Part shown: in pieces, positions 1 to 7,346 of the stretch
Position numbering within the stretch: position 1 is the stretch's first letter
How the letters are laid out: each line of letters starts with the position of its first letter
DNA from: Euperipatoides rowelli
Taxonomy: Eukaryota; Onychophora; Udeonychophora; Euonychophora; Peripatopsidae
Assembly: GCA_003024985.2 (NCBI GenBank)
Contig: PXIH01S0001026.1
Length of the DNA stretch: 15,052 bases
Reading direction: 5' to 3' (one strand)
Program-made: the position numbers and the translations under genes
Notes under the pieces: generated by a model
Database searches by the model: none
What the model was told of the DNA's origin: nothing
Seen by the model: the letters and a program-made list of their open reading frames with translations, nothing else

Positions 1-814
1 GTCTTGATGTCTCTGGTCTTGGCCTTGATCTTGGACTCGAAGTGTCCAGTCTTGATAACAAGTCTGTCAGGAAGCGCTGAAGCCTACCAAATTTTGATAA
101 TTTGCTCAATTGCAGATTTCTTTTTTTTTTTGTATTTTATTGATTATGAATATTTTGCTAAGAGAGAAGGTGGTCAGGTTGGAGCAGGTGGCTAATTCAA
201 CCCTAGTGTCACTGAAGACTTCCCCCTCCTGGTTCAGTAAAGCTCCTGCGATGGTTGTATCGTCAATCCAACACCATCCAGAAAGTCATGGGGAGTGCAG
301 TTTGCACTCAGTCAAGACGTTTGAGAGGACGTAAGCATAAAGAGCCTGTATGTGAAGGAATATGGGAGCCACATTTAATTGACTTTAGTCAATTATGGAT
401 TTGTGCTGGGTTGTACTCCAAATGGGAGCACGGCAGAGGCGGCGGTTGGCGAGACCCACCCGGGACATACCCTTTTGCGAGCCAAGGGAGTACCATTAGA
501 TCCACGGCGGCCACTCTTGCCAAAGTGATATTAGAGTTGTTTGTTTTCACCAATTTTTTTGTGTTTTACTGTTGGAAGAAATTTATTATGATTCTCAGTA
601 TTTGTACACATCTTTTATTAAATCATTGTTTATGATTTCAACTTTCTTGATTCTTTTGAATTTGATATAATTTATTTATTTTATTTTAATGCTCTTTGAT
701 TAATTATTTGATCACTTTTAGTTTGTTTGCATTTTAGTTTATTTGTATATTTCTTTTGTTTACTCTTTATGAATGGCCATTCAAAAAATTGTGATTTTTA
801 CCTAGGTAATAAGA
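1..814. other. Unassigned flank, no gene recognised
   Basis: No coding region here is supported. The longest open stretch (255-635, plus) has no recognisable motif and runs into AT-rich sequence. What can be seen: a TCTTG-rich degenerate stretch at 1-60; poly-T at about 119-130; a 7-bp inverted repeat with a 3-nt loop (GAGTGCA/TGCACTC) at 293-309; a 9-bp inverted repeat with a 2-nt centre (TAATTGACT/AGTCAATTA) at 376-395; and a GC-rich block at about 420-515 containing CCCACCCGGGAC. From about 560 to 800 it is T-rich. The 3' LTR of the adjacent minus-strand Gypsy element would be expected here, but I saw no match to the candidate 5' LTR at 5116-5523. Confidence 0.5.
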
Positions 815-1247
815 TTATTTTAAACTTCTATTTCTCAGGAAGTACCCATGTATGTTTGGTGGGTCTTCTATCTCAATAAGCCTATCATCACTATCTTCAT
901 CACCACTCGAGCCTTCTGAGGCCGGAGTGCTGCTGTTGAGCATTTTTGACCCTCACCACCTCGTCGGGCAGCGTTGTAGTCTTGTATGTCCTTGCAGTGA
1001 TCGTAGGTAATCCTCATATTGGTTAACTCGTTTTTTTTTTTGTTTTGTCTGGTTTATTTGTGTCCTCCCCCATATCATGTTTCTTCTGAAGGGAAAGTAA
1101 TGATCGGTATATTTTGGTCATCATCTGGATTTTTACTATGCATAGGTATGGGTTGATCAACGTTAGTTTCTTCGTCTTCTATATAGTTTCTTTGTATGTA
1201 AGGTTTTAGTTTGTCAACATGTACCTTTTTTGTTGTTTCTGGGTTCT
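815..1247 (-). pseudogene. pol: Integrase C-terminal tail, acidic, broken
   Basis: This continues the integrase after its GPY/F module in shifted frames. Right after the frameshift at about 1248 the minus strand reads KVHVDKLKPY (about 1160-1215), the segment that usually follows GPY/F in Gypsy integrases. An acidic tail follows (EDEETNVDQP, then PDDDQN), ending in a TGA at 1075-1077. After a poly-A tract on the minus strand, further readable frames follow. One has MRITYDHCKDIQDYNAARRG (about 950-1010); another has SEGSSGDEDSDDRL and ends with TAA at 815-817. Acidic, low-complexity tails are common after Gypsy integrases, so I infer that this is the end of pol. A short extra downstream gene cannot be excluded. 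Confidence 0.65.
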
Positions 1248-2395
1248 TTACTTTTGTATTATGTAGTTGGTGAGTCTAGTCCTTCTGATTACAGTATAAG
1301 GTCCCATGTATCTTTGGTTGAGCTTACGGTTATGGCCCGCAAAACTAGTTACATCAAGGCAAAGAACAGCGTCTCCTATATTAAATTCTCGAAGGTGTGG
1401 CCCTCTATCTTTTCTCCTGGTGTTAGTAATCAAGGAATCTTGCAAATTGGAGAAGCCTTCCGACTTTGCAGCCTCCAGTCTTTCCATTATGCAGTCCACT
1501 AGGTCGATCGATTCTAAATTATTTTCATTTTCTTCTAAGTTTAGCTCAAAGAATACGTCATATTTGTGAAATCCATGAAAAATGTAAAATGGCACTTGTT
1601 TTGTGCTGCTGTATTATTTATCGCCTGCATCATGTATGGCAGCATTACGTCCCAGTCTGTGAATTTTCTGTTACAGTAGTGTGATATTAAGTTCAGAATT
1701 TTACTATTTATTCTTTCACTTATCCCATTGGAGCGGGGCCAATAACTTGTTGAGGTTATTCTCTATCCCTAGTCTTTTATATAGTGTTGTCATTATATGC
1801 CCTACTAACTGAGGTCCTCCGTATCGTGTGTAAATCGTCTCTATGTAGTCTTTTGCTAAAACGTGGGCTTCTTGGCTGGGTAGTGGTCGGTGTATGTAAT
1901 AATGTATTTGTTTCGTCTTTGTGTCGTGGAAAAAGGACCTAATATATCAATGCTGAGTTTAGTCATGCAGCTTGACGGTGGCTCAACTGCCTGAATAGGT
2001 GCTTTAATTCTACTACGATTCCTTCATTGGCATTTTTCACAGCTGTTATGTATTAATATATTTTTATATCCAAAAAATATTGTTTGCCATGTGAAATTTC
2101 TTTTTATTTTGTAAATCGTTTTATCCAATGAAAAATGCCCTCCAGTTAGGCTATCGTGGTAGAAATACATAACATCCGGTATGAGGGATGCTGCCACAAC
2201 TGTTCTGTATGCTGTGCAGTTTGACTTTCCTAATTGGATTCGTTTCATTAATAGTTGATTTTCAACTATGATAAAATTTTCATTATTTTGTTTTCCTTGC
2301 TTTATTTTATTAATGAGGTCTAAACAGTGTCTTTTTTGGTGTTCTTGTTGCATTATTTCGATAGTAATGGATTTTTTGTTGTTTCGAGTACACAC
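1248..2395 (-). pseudogene. pol: Gypsy integrase, broken
   Basis: Integrase joins retrotransposon cDNA to the host chromosome. The zinc-binding HHCC domain is intact in one frame (2024-2395): HDSLTGGH gives the two His and CEKC the two Cys. A stop directly follows the last Gln. The catalytic core then reads in the same frame, with the first Asp kept in SIDILGPF. The second catalytic Asp (normally in an SDxGxxF-type motif) is missing, because the sequence jumps from TRYGGPQ to LVGHIM; I infer a deletion of roughly ten codons. The third residue survives in another frame, in SNGISERINS near 1715-1735. The C-terminal GPY/F module (RYMGPYTVIRR) lies in the 1248-1595 frame. At least three frame changes and several stops make it non-functional. 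Confidence 0.88.
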
Positions 2396-2429
2396 AAAGT
2401 AATCACGCTTTGTGAATACACAAGATTAT

Positions 2430-2890
2430 ATCTGCAAAGCTGTTGAGCTTACCTGGGATGTGCTCGAAGTGGATATCATTTTGCTGAATATTTATCATCC
2501 ACCTCGCCACTCGTGAATTTGTGTCTTAGTTCTATTATGTACGTTAGGGGTTTATGGTCGGCCAATAGTATAATTTTGTTGCCATAGGTCATATGCTTAA
2601 ATTGGTCTAAGGCAAATACTGTAGCCAGTGTCTCACGTTTTATCATGGCGTAATTTCTTTCTGCCTTATTTAGTCGGCGGCTGGCATATGCAATTGGTTG
2701 AAATACTCCGTTGTCGTTTTTTGAACCAAGACCGCCCTAGATATGTATGGGAAGCATCTGTTTTTATGACAAATGGTCTGTTCTATCTCGGAAAGGCTAG
2801 TAATGGGGCTGTCGTCAATTTTTGTTTGAGAATTTGGAAAGCTATTTCAGCGTCACTGTTCCAGGTAATTTTTGTATTTCGCTTTTTTAG
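2430..2890 (-). pseudogene. pol: Gypsy RNase H, broken
   Basis: RNase H removes the RNA strand of the RNA-DNA hybrid during cDNA synthesis. Before it, the minus strand reads LTTAPLLAFP, the usual lead-in, then a stop. The first catalytic Asp follows in KTDASHTYLG. A frameshift leads into PIAYASRRLNKAERNYAMI, where the first Glu of the usual IEKE pair has become Lys (IKRE) while the second Glu remains. The Asp of the TDHK motif is kept as LLADHKPLTY. A last frameshift reaches RVARWMINIQQNDIHFEHIP followed by GKLNSFAD (about 2435-2520), the classic end of Gypsy RNase H and the linker to integrase. Two frameshifts and an in-frame stop make it a pseudogene. Confidence 0.88.
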
Positions 2891-3640
2891 TAAGTCACAC
2901 AGTGGGGCAGCAATTTATGCGAAGTTCGTTACAAACTTTCTGTAAAAGTTTAGGTTCCCTAGGAAGCCTCATCCCTTTTACAGTTTGTGGTCTAGCCAAA
3001 TTTTGTATAGCTGCTTAGCTATTTTCGACAAGTCGACAGCCATTTTTGTCCATCATGTGTCCCAGATAGTTAATGGACTCCCTGATAAAGTTTACATTTT
3101 GACGGTTTTACCGCTAGATTGACTTTTTCGAGGGCTGTGAGGACCTCTTCTAACGTTACTAGATATTCTTCGATATTTGGGGTGTATAATAATATCGTCT
3201 AGGTAGACGAACATGTGGCCTTTTAGTATGATTTCGTGTAGACATTCTACCATTATTTTCTGAAATACGACTGCTGACGTCACACATCCTTGGAAAAGGC
3301 GGGTGAATGTGTATTTGGCGAAGGGTACTGAGAAGGTGAACTTTTTTTGGGCATCTTCAGTCAATTTGATGTTAAAATAGCCATTATTTAGATCTAAGCT
3401 ACTGAAGATGTGAGCGCCCCCTAGGTTCTCTTAGATATATTTGATTCGCATGATGGGGTATTGTTCAGTGACAATTTTATTTATTTTTCGCAAATCTAGA
3501 CATTCTGACTTCCTTCGAGTCCTTCTTTGGTAATACGAGTACGGGTGAATTGTATGGGCTGTGCACTTTCTTAATTATTTGAGCTTTTTCTAGTTTGTAG
3601 AGCTGTAGTCTTAAGGGTTCCTATAACGTGCGAGGTATAA
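2890..3640 (-). pseudogene. pol: Gypsy reverse transcriptase, broken
   Basis: Reverse transcriptase copies element RNA into cDNA. The N-terminal part reads VHSPYNSPVLVLPKKDSKE (about 3520-3580), then a frameshift into CLDLRKINKIVTEQYPIMRI and an in-frame TAA. The palm reads FSSLDLNNGYFNIKL with the first catalytic Asp kept (codon 3392-3394). In the same frame it runs to FVYLDDIII, with the catalytic YLDD codons at 3194-3205. The Pro-Phe-Gly block is decayed: TRLFQGCVTSAVVFQ stands where Gypsy elements usually have TRLPFGLxNAPxTFQ. The connection segment GFLGNLNFYRKFVTNFA (about 2930-2975) lies in another frame, followed by a stop. Catalytic Asp residues survive although the frame does not. 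Confidence 0.9.
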
Positions 3641-4340
3641 GGTAGGTACTGTCTTTGGTAAATAGGGGTCTCGTACTCTCATTCTTAAATTTGGGTTCAT
3701 ATGGTGGTATGTTTGCACCTGTCATGTTAGTCACGTCCTCTATGAGTATTTTTTGATGTTTATTCAGTATCTGTTCTATTGCATTTTGTGTGCGTCACTT
3801 AAGCCTAGCTTGGAAGTCTTGAAAAGCTCAAATAGCTCACATTCGCTGTTTTTTGATGTTTAGGTTAGTTCCGCAGCAAATCTCATTTTTTCTCGTGGGT
3901 TCGCGTTTGTGATCTCGTGATCCTTTCTCGTCGAGTCTGAATTCTACCGTGCGTTTTTCGCAATTAATGAGTGCCTCATACATAGTACAGATCGAAGCCC
4001 AATATCATTTGGAATGGCACTCTGGCTTGTAGTTTTACTACACAGAATTGCTGTCATATTTTTATTTGCCACTTTGATATTTATTAGTCCGTAGACCGAT
4101 TAACGTTTGGTCTGAAACTGGCTATCTTATTGATACCGCCATTGTCTTTCTGCGGAGCTGTTTTGGGCTAATACAACTTGTGTCCAGAAGACAATTCTCA
4201 GCACCCGTTTCTAGGAGAGTGTATATCTTTTTCCCAAATACCTCAACTGTTATGATAAGTTTAACCTCGTAAGTTTCGTCAAACTTAATATTATTATTTG
4301 TACTAGGCTCGTTGTTTTTTTTGTTTTATCTTGCCTGGCG
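3640..4340 (-). pseudogene. pol: Gypsy aspartic protease and linker, broken
   Basis: The protease would cut the Gag-Pol polyprotein. The minus strand reads VIITVEVFGKKIYTLLETGA, then ENCLLD. This matches the flap-free N-terminal half of retroelement proteases, where the active site is normally (I/L)(V/L)DTGA. Here the catalytic Asp is Glu (GAA codon, 4209-4211). Only one active-site half is needed per monomer, so this change alone should kill the enzyme. The linker towards reverse transcriptase is readable as IEQILNKHQKILIEDVTNM and then NIPPYEPKFKNESTRPLF (about 3655-3785), before a TAG stop. Between 3800 and 4180 only short fragments can be followed. Confidence 0.7.
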
Positions 4341-5060
4341 CAGACTGTTTAGTGTTGGTAGTTTTAGCATCCGTTTCAAACGCACCCTTTGCCATTTTGC
4401 TTTTCTTTGCGCCTTTGGATTTGCAATGTGAAACCGTAATATTGTTGCAATAATTTCTCGGATTACTTTGCTTGCACCTCCCTACTGGGCCGTCTTCCTT
4501 TAATATCTGCCATAAGTTAAAGGTAAGAAATTCGGGTGGATGTGTAACCGAGTCAGTTAGTTTAGTCTTTTGTTTATCTGGGCCTATTGTGCTAGTCTCG
4601 TTAACATTGAGCTTTTTTTTCCTTTTCTTTTTTGTTTTATTGGCTACTTGCCATTCTGAAACTTTTTTAATCTGTTTATGAGTTTCTTTCGTATCTTCTG
4701 CCTCGAGTGGTTTTGAGTCAAGTGATCCGATTGGCTTATTGAGATTAATGTTACAATCTGGGCTTGTATTTGCCTGAGAAAGCTTTTGGGGGTACCTACG
4801 TTCTATATGCCCTACACCGTTGCAATGGTAGCATATTATTGCTCTTCTAGTTTTTTTTCTCTATTAATTGCTTATTCAGCCTAGATAATTCTGATACCTC
4901 CAACATGGCGTAAGCAAAATATTTCATAATGTAGGTTAAAATTTAGACATGCCATGCAGATGCTACAGTGAATTTTCTAATAAAATAAATTTAGCCTATC
5001 ATACTTGTCAAAAAAAAATTTGAAATTTTAGCTAATCTGACTAAATTATCTACTTCGGGC
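4341..5060 (-). pseudogene. gag: Gag remnant with broken CCHC zinc knuckle
   Basis: Gag forms the particle and its nucleocapsid binds RNA. A zinc knuckle lies at 4792-4833 on the minus strand: CYHCNGVGHIERRYP has the C-x2-C-x4-H-x4 spacing, but the last Cys is Tyr (TAC). Downstream is a Lys-rich stretch (KTKKKRKKKLN, about 4610-4640) and a possible second, decayed knuckle around YCNNITVSHCKSK (about 4400-4445). Upstream, a minus-strand ATG at 4904-4906 opens a short frame, MLEVSELSRLNKQL, that soon stops. Only about 250 bp separate the primer-binding site from the knuckle, while Gypsy gag usually has several hundred codons there. I infer that most of the matrix and capsid coding part is deleted. 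Confidence 0.65.
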
Positions 5061-5080
5061 TGTCCTTTTACTAATCTAAA

Positions 5081-5099
5081 AATCCTGGTCATGGCACCA
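5081..5099 (-). other. Primer-binding site for tRNA-His
   Basis: On the minus strand this reads TGGTGCCATGACCAGGATT. It is complementary to the 3' end of animal tRNA-His including CCA (recalled from known tRNA-His sequences) at 18 of 19 positions. The single mismatch is A for G in a CpG position. It lies where a Gypsy primer-binding site should be, just inside the 5' LTR and upstream of gag, and sets both the strand and the LTR edge. It starts minus-strand cDNA synthesis in an active element. Confidence 0.75.
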
Positions 5100-5282
5100 A
5101 AATTTTATCCCCATATGTCATATACTACACTGTAGTAAGGCTTCGTCGGATTGGAAATAGCCCATCTCATAGAGCTTAGCTCCCCCTATGTTAGCTCTAT
5201 TCTACCATGAGACAGACTATTGAATTAGATAAGCTAATTTGCACCTTAGCTTGACACAATCTATTACTACTGTGACACCCGG

Positions 5283-5361
5283 CTCCGAGGTCGGCATACC
5301 CTACACTAGTATGGAAGACAGAGGGTCTCCGAGGCCAGCATAGACTACACCCACATGGAAG
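5283..5361. repeat. 35-bp imperfect tandem duplication in the candidate LTR
   Basis: Two 35-bp copies at 5283-5317 and 5327-5361, offset by 44 bp, share CTCCGAGG, GCATA, CTACAC and ATGGAAG, with 27 of 35 positions identical by direct comparison. Duplications of this size inside LTRs often carry regulatory sites. Here they lie downstream of the candidate minus-strand TATA box, so they would be in the transcribed part of the LTR. Confidence 0.75.
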
Positions 5362-5420
5362 TCAATAGTGAAAATCAGTCTTGATTGTACCTAAGGCAGG
5401 GGTCCTGTCTCTGAGCCCAG

Positions 5421-5430
5421 TTATAAAATA
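5421..5430 (-). promoter_or_regulatory. Possible TATA box of the Gypsy LTR
   Basis: The minus strand reads TATTTTATAA followed within about 10 nt by CTGGGCTCAGAGAC, which could hold a start site. It lies about 95 nt inside the candidate LTR start, a normal U3 position. In an AT-rich region such a match is weak by itself. Confidence 0.25.
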
Positions 5431-5523
5431 ACACTTGCATCGTCACTAATATGAAGTTATTATATTCTGTAAGCGTCACTTAGCGACTAGACCTTGTTAC
5501 AGCTAATAAGGGCACTTGTGACA

Positions 5524-6491
5524 TAGCAAAGCGCAAGTAATAGACTGTAACCCTAACTTGAGATGACAACTATTATCTCCGCAGAATCGGCTTGGGGGGG
5601 GGGGGCTCAAGCACGACAGTTAAGGCAGAGTCGTAGCACAAAGTAGAAACATACATAGGTACGTATTGTCATAGAAGATATCTGAATTGTGGTACGAGTG
5701 ATAATTTGAAGTCTTGGCATTTATTAATATTTGAATAAACCAGGTGACATAGCCTAACAAAATTTCAGGAACTGCTATATTTTTTTAGTTATATTTAAGG
5801 AATTTTAGGATAGGTAGAAAAAAATAAGGAATTTTAGGAGGACTGCACGCCCTGATTCAATAGCATACTAAAATAGTATTGCTATAATAAATAATTTACT
5901 TTCATTATCTCAGCATAAAAAACACATTGTCCTTTCAGTTTTTTATCAACTTATATAATACGATATTTAATATTAAATATTCAAGCAATATTTGATACTA
6001 AATTATTGTTCTAAGAGTAAATGGTGAACCAAAGTTTGCTAACTAGCTCTTACATTGCAATGTTATTTTATATATTTATTACATATATATTGAAGTCAAT
6101 ATAAAATCAAGCTACTAAATAACCCTCGACTCTCTTAATCAATAATTAAAAGTGACGATAATAATAACTTATAAGCATAAAACATAGAACTGATTGGCTA
6201 CTCTACTTTTGAACTAAATCACTGTTGGCTCTCTACAAACTATATATCTGCAAAGACTTTGTGATAGAAAGAACATTTGCCCAAACAAAAAAACCGTTTT
6301 GCTAAAAAATAAATCAACCTAATTACATTTACTCGATTGCTGCCAAAAAACCAATCAACCGCTGTACATCACAATAGTCTCACTTCCTGTCTGCCCTCTC
6401 AAATCTAAACTAAGAAACAGTTGCAGCAGCAATCAAGTGTAGAAAAGCGATTGTGTAATCCTAGCATCATTTGCGAGAACACCATTCATCG
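5524..6491. other. AT-rich non-coding stretch with small repeats
   Basis: No gene was seen on either strand. Features: a run of 12 G at 5594-5605; an exact 15-bp direct repeat (TAAGGAATTTTAGGA) at 5796-5810 and 5825-5839; a hairpin with one bulge, ATAGCATACTA with TAGTATTGCTAT, at 5860-5885; and a perfect 12-bp palindrome ACATTGCAATGT at 6052-6063. A minus-strand AATAAA lies at 6075-6080 and could serve as a poly-A signal for the possible terminal exon at 6492-6641, though the distance is about 400 bp. Confidence 0.6.
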
Positions 6492-6641
6492 TTAGAAGTT
6501 TATCTGACTTCCTGCTCTCTCTTTTTCTCTCATCATCTTGGCTGAAGTCAACAAATCATGAAGAGCATCCCAGAAATGAAGTCCACAGAGGGCAGGGAAT
6601 GCAGCAAATAAGCCACCAAGAATGCACAGGATGAATTTGAA
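6492..6641 (-). CDS. Possible last exon, unknown membrane protein
   Basis: I do not recognise this protein. The minus strand is open from 6686 to a TAA at 6492-6494 (64 codons). The interval given starts after a candidate acceptor (CTAGCCAG, AG at 6642-6643) and has 49 codons before the stop. It begins FKFILCILGGLFAAFPALCG, a hydrophobic helix with small residues, then HFWDALHDLL and a charged end with MMREKERAGS. This looks like one membrane segment followed by a short polar tail. The residue mix is unlike the translated AT-rich noise nearby. A second possible acceptor, behind a pyrimidine-rich stretch, lies near 6676 and would add about 11 residues. The short length and lack of a known match keep confidence low; it could be chance. 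Confidence 0.35.
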   Translation of the reverse strand, partial: FKFILCILGGLFAAFPALCGLHFWDALHDLLTSAKMMREKERAGSQINF

Positions 6642-6686
6642 CTGGCTAGTGTTTAAACCCCTCTTGTGGCAGAATCCTTTGAATCG

Positions 6687-7175
6687 TCAAAGAGAACAGA
6701 CGTACCAATCGTAGATTATAGCAACAGGTCATATGTTTCCATTTAAAATATTGTTTAGTTTGTAGAGTCAGTCCAACAGTTCTAACACAATTATGGACTG
6801 TCTAATTATAGTCGTTATCATTTACGGTACAAGGTGTTCATCACCTTCATATATTTGTTCCATTTAAAAATGTAACGAATTCAGATTCCAATACCTTTTA
6901 GGATTATCACTAGTTTACAACAGGTGTTTCCACCTCAATTACTGTACATCTATTACCTTTAGATATTGCTTTTTTAGTATCGAACGATAGTTGTATACAT
7001 TGTTTAATTGCTGTATAACTTTATACAGTAAATGCTCAGACCTCGTGTCTAATTTAGACACTTTTAAAATAAACATTTTTATAGCTAAGCCAACCTGAGC
7101 ATATCTCCTTTACTTTTGACTAGAATTTAGACATTAGGATATTCGTAACCTGTATTTTTTAGGAAAAGGCCTTAA
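6687..7175. other. Non-coding stretch with two short hairpins
   Basis: No coding sequence was seen. If the two candidate exons belong together this is most of their intron. A perfect inverted repeat CTGTATAA/TTATACAG with a 2-nt centre lies at 7011-7028, and GTGTCTAA/TTAGACAC with a 1-nt centre at 7045-7061. The second is enclosed by an 8-bp inverted pair, ATGCTCAG (7032-7039) and CTGAGCAT (7095-7102). Confidence 0.6.
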
Positions 7176-7346
7176 CTATAATTTTATCCCCACACGGCTT
7201 CTTTCTCTTCCAAAGCTATTCTGCATTTTGTGAGCGTCCGTCTCGCATGCTGCAAACTTGGCCAACATTTTTACCTGCGATAGACCCGAGATTAGATCCT
7301 TATGCCATTTCCAATCTATAATTCTCAGAAGTTTTATCACAATTTT
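7176..7346 (-). CDS. Possible upstream exon, unknown protein
   Basis: I do not recognise this. The minus strand is open for 56 codons, from 7346 to a TAG at 7176-7178. The first part reads LLRIIDWKWHKDLISGLSQ, ending exactly at a good donor-like site, CAG then GTAAAA (GT at 7273-7274), so an exon would cover 7275 to at most 7346. The frame also stays open past the donor as VKMLAKFAACETDAHKM and NSFGRERSR, which reads like protein too. So an unspliced reading, or a fragment of another gag-like gene, is equally possible. The donor is in phase 0 and the acceptor at 6642 is in phase 0, so the two candidate exons could join with an intron of about 630 bp. Confidence 0.3.
   Translation of the reverse strand, partial: KIVIKLLRIIDWKWHKDLISGLSQVKMLAKFAACETDAHKMQNSFGRERSRVGIKL

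Larger units (their letters stand above)
815..5523 (-). mobile_element. Degenerate Ty3/Gypsy LTR retrotransposon
   Basis: Reading the minus strand from right to left gives the canonical Gypsy order: candidate LTR, tRNA-His primer-binding site, gag zinc knuckle, aspartic protease, reverse transcriptase, RNase H, integrase. Integrase after RNase H is the Ty3/Gypsy order and excludes Copia. The GPY/F module in the integrase C-terminus (1296-1304) agrees. All domains are broken by stops and frameshifts, and at least the capsid half of gag and a piece of the integrase core are deleted, so the copy is non-functional. The internal region is about 4.3 kb. No envelope-like gene and no 3' LTR were recognised. 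The right limit (5523) rests on a candidate LTR terminus, and the left limit is the stop of the last readable frame. Confidence 0.9.
5116..5523 (-). repeat. Candidate 5' LTR of the Gypsy element
   Basis: On the minus strand this interval starts TGTCACA (at 5523) and ends ATGACA (at 5116), giving the inverted TGTCA/TGACA termini expected of an LTR, at an ordinary LTR length of 408 bp. Its end is 16 nt from the primer-binding site, the nearest CA available but a longer gap than usual. It contains a minus-strand TATA-like TATTTTATAA (5421-5430) and an internal 35-bp duplication. A second TGTGACA at 5270-5276 would give a shorter alternative LTR. The limits are inferred, because no second LTR was found to compare. 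Confidence 0.4.

Noticed and set aside
1-58. Minus-strand reading GHFESKIKAKTRDIK as a possible exon
   Set aside because: The stretch is built of repeated TCTTG/CTTGAT words, so the lysine-rich reading is likely a product of simple repeats, and it is cut by the window edge.
255-635. 126-codon plus-strand open frame near the left edge
   Set aside because: No recognisable motif, mixed composition, and it runs from unassigned sequence through a GC-rich block into T-rich DNA. Alternative frames look no worse.
815-1250. An envelope-like third gene in the Gypsy element
   Set aside because: The readable stretches are acidic and polar, with no signal peptide or membrane segment, and follow directly from the integrase tail.
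5860-5885. Hairpin with one bulge as a microRNA precursor
   Set aside because: The stem is only about 11 bp with a 3-nt loop, far shorter than a microRNA precursor.
5101-7190. 13-bp word AATTTTATCCCCA shared by 5101 and 7181 as a sign of a second LTR edge
   Set aside because: No similarity continues on either side, and one such match is expected by chance in a 15-kb window.
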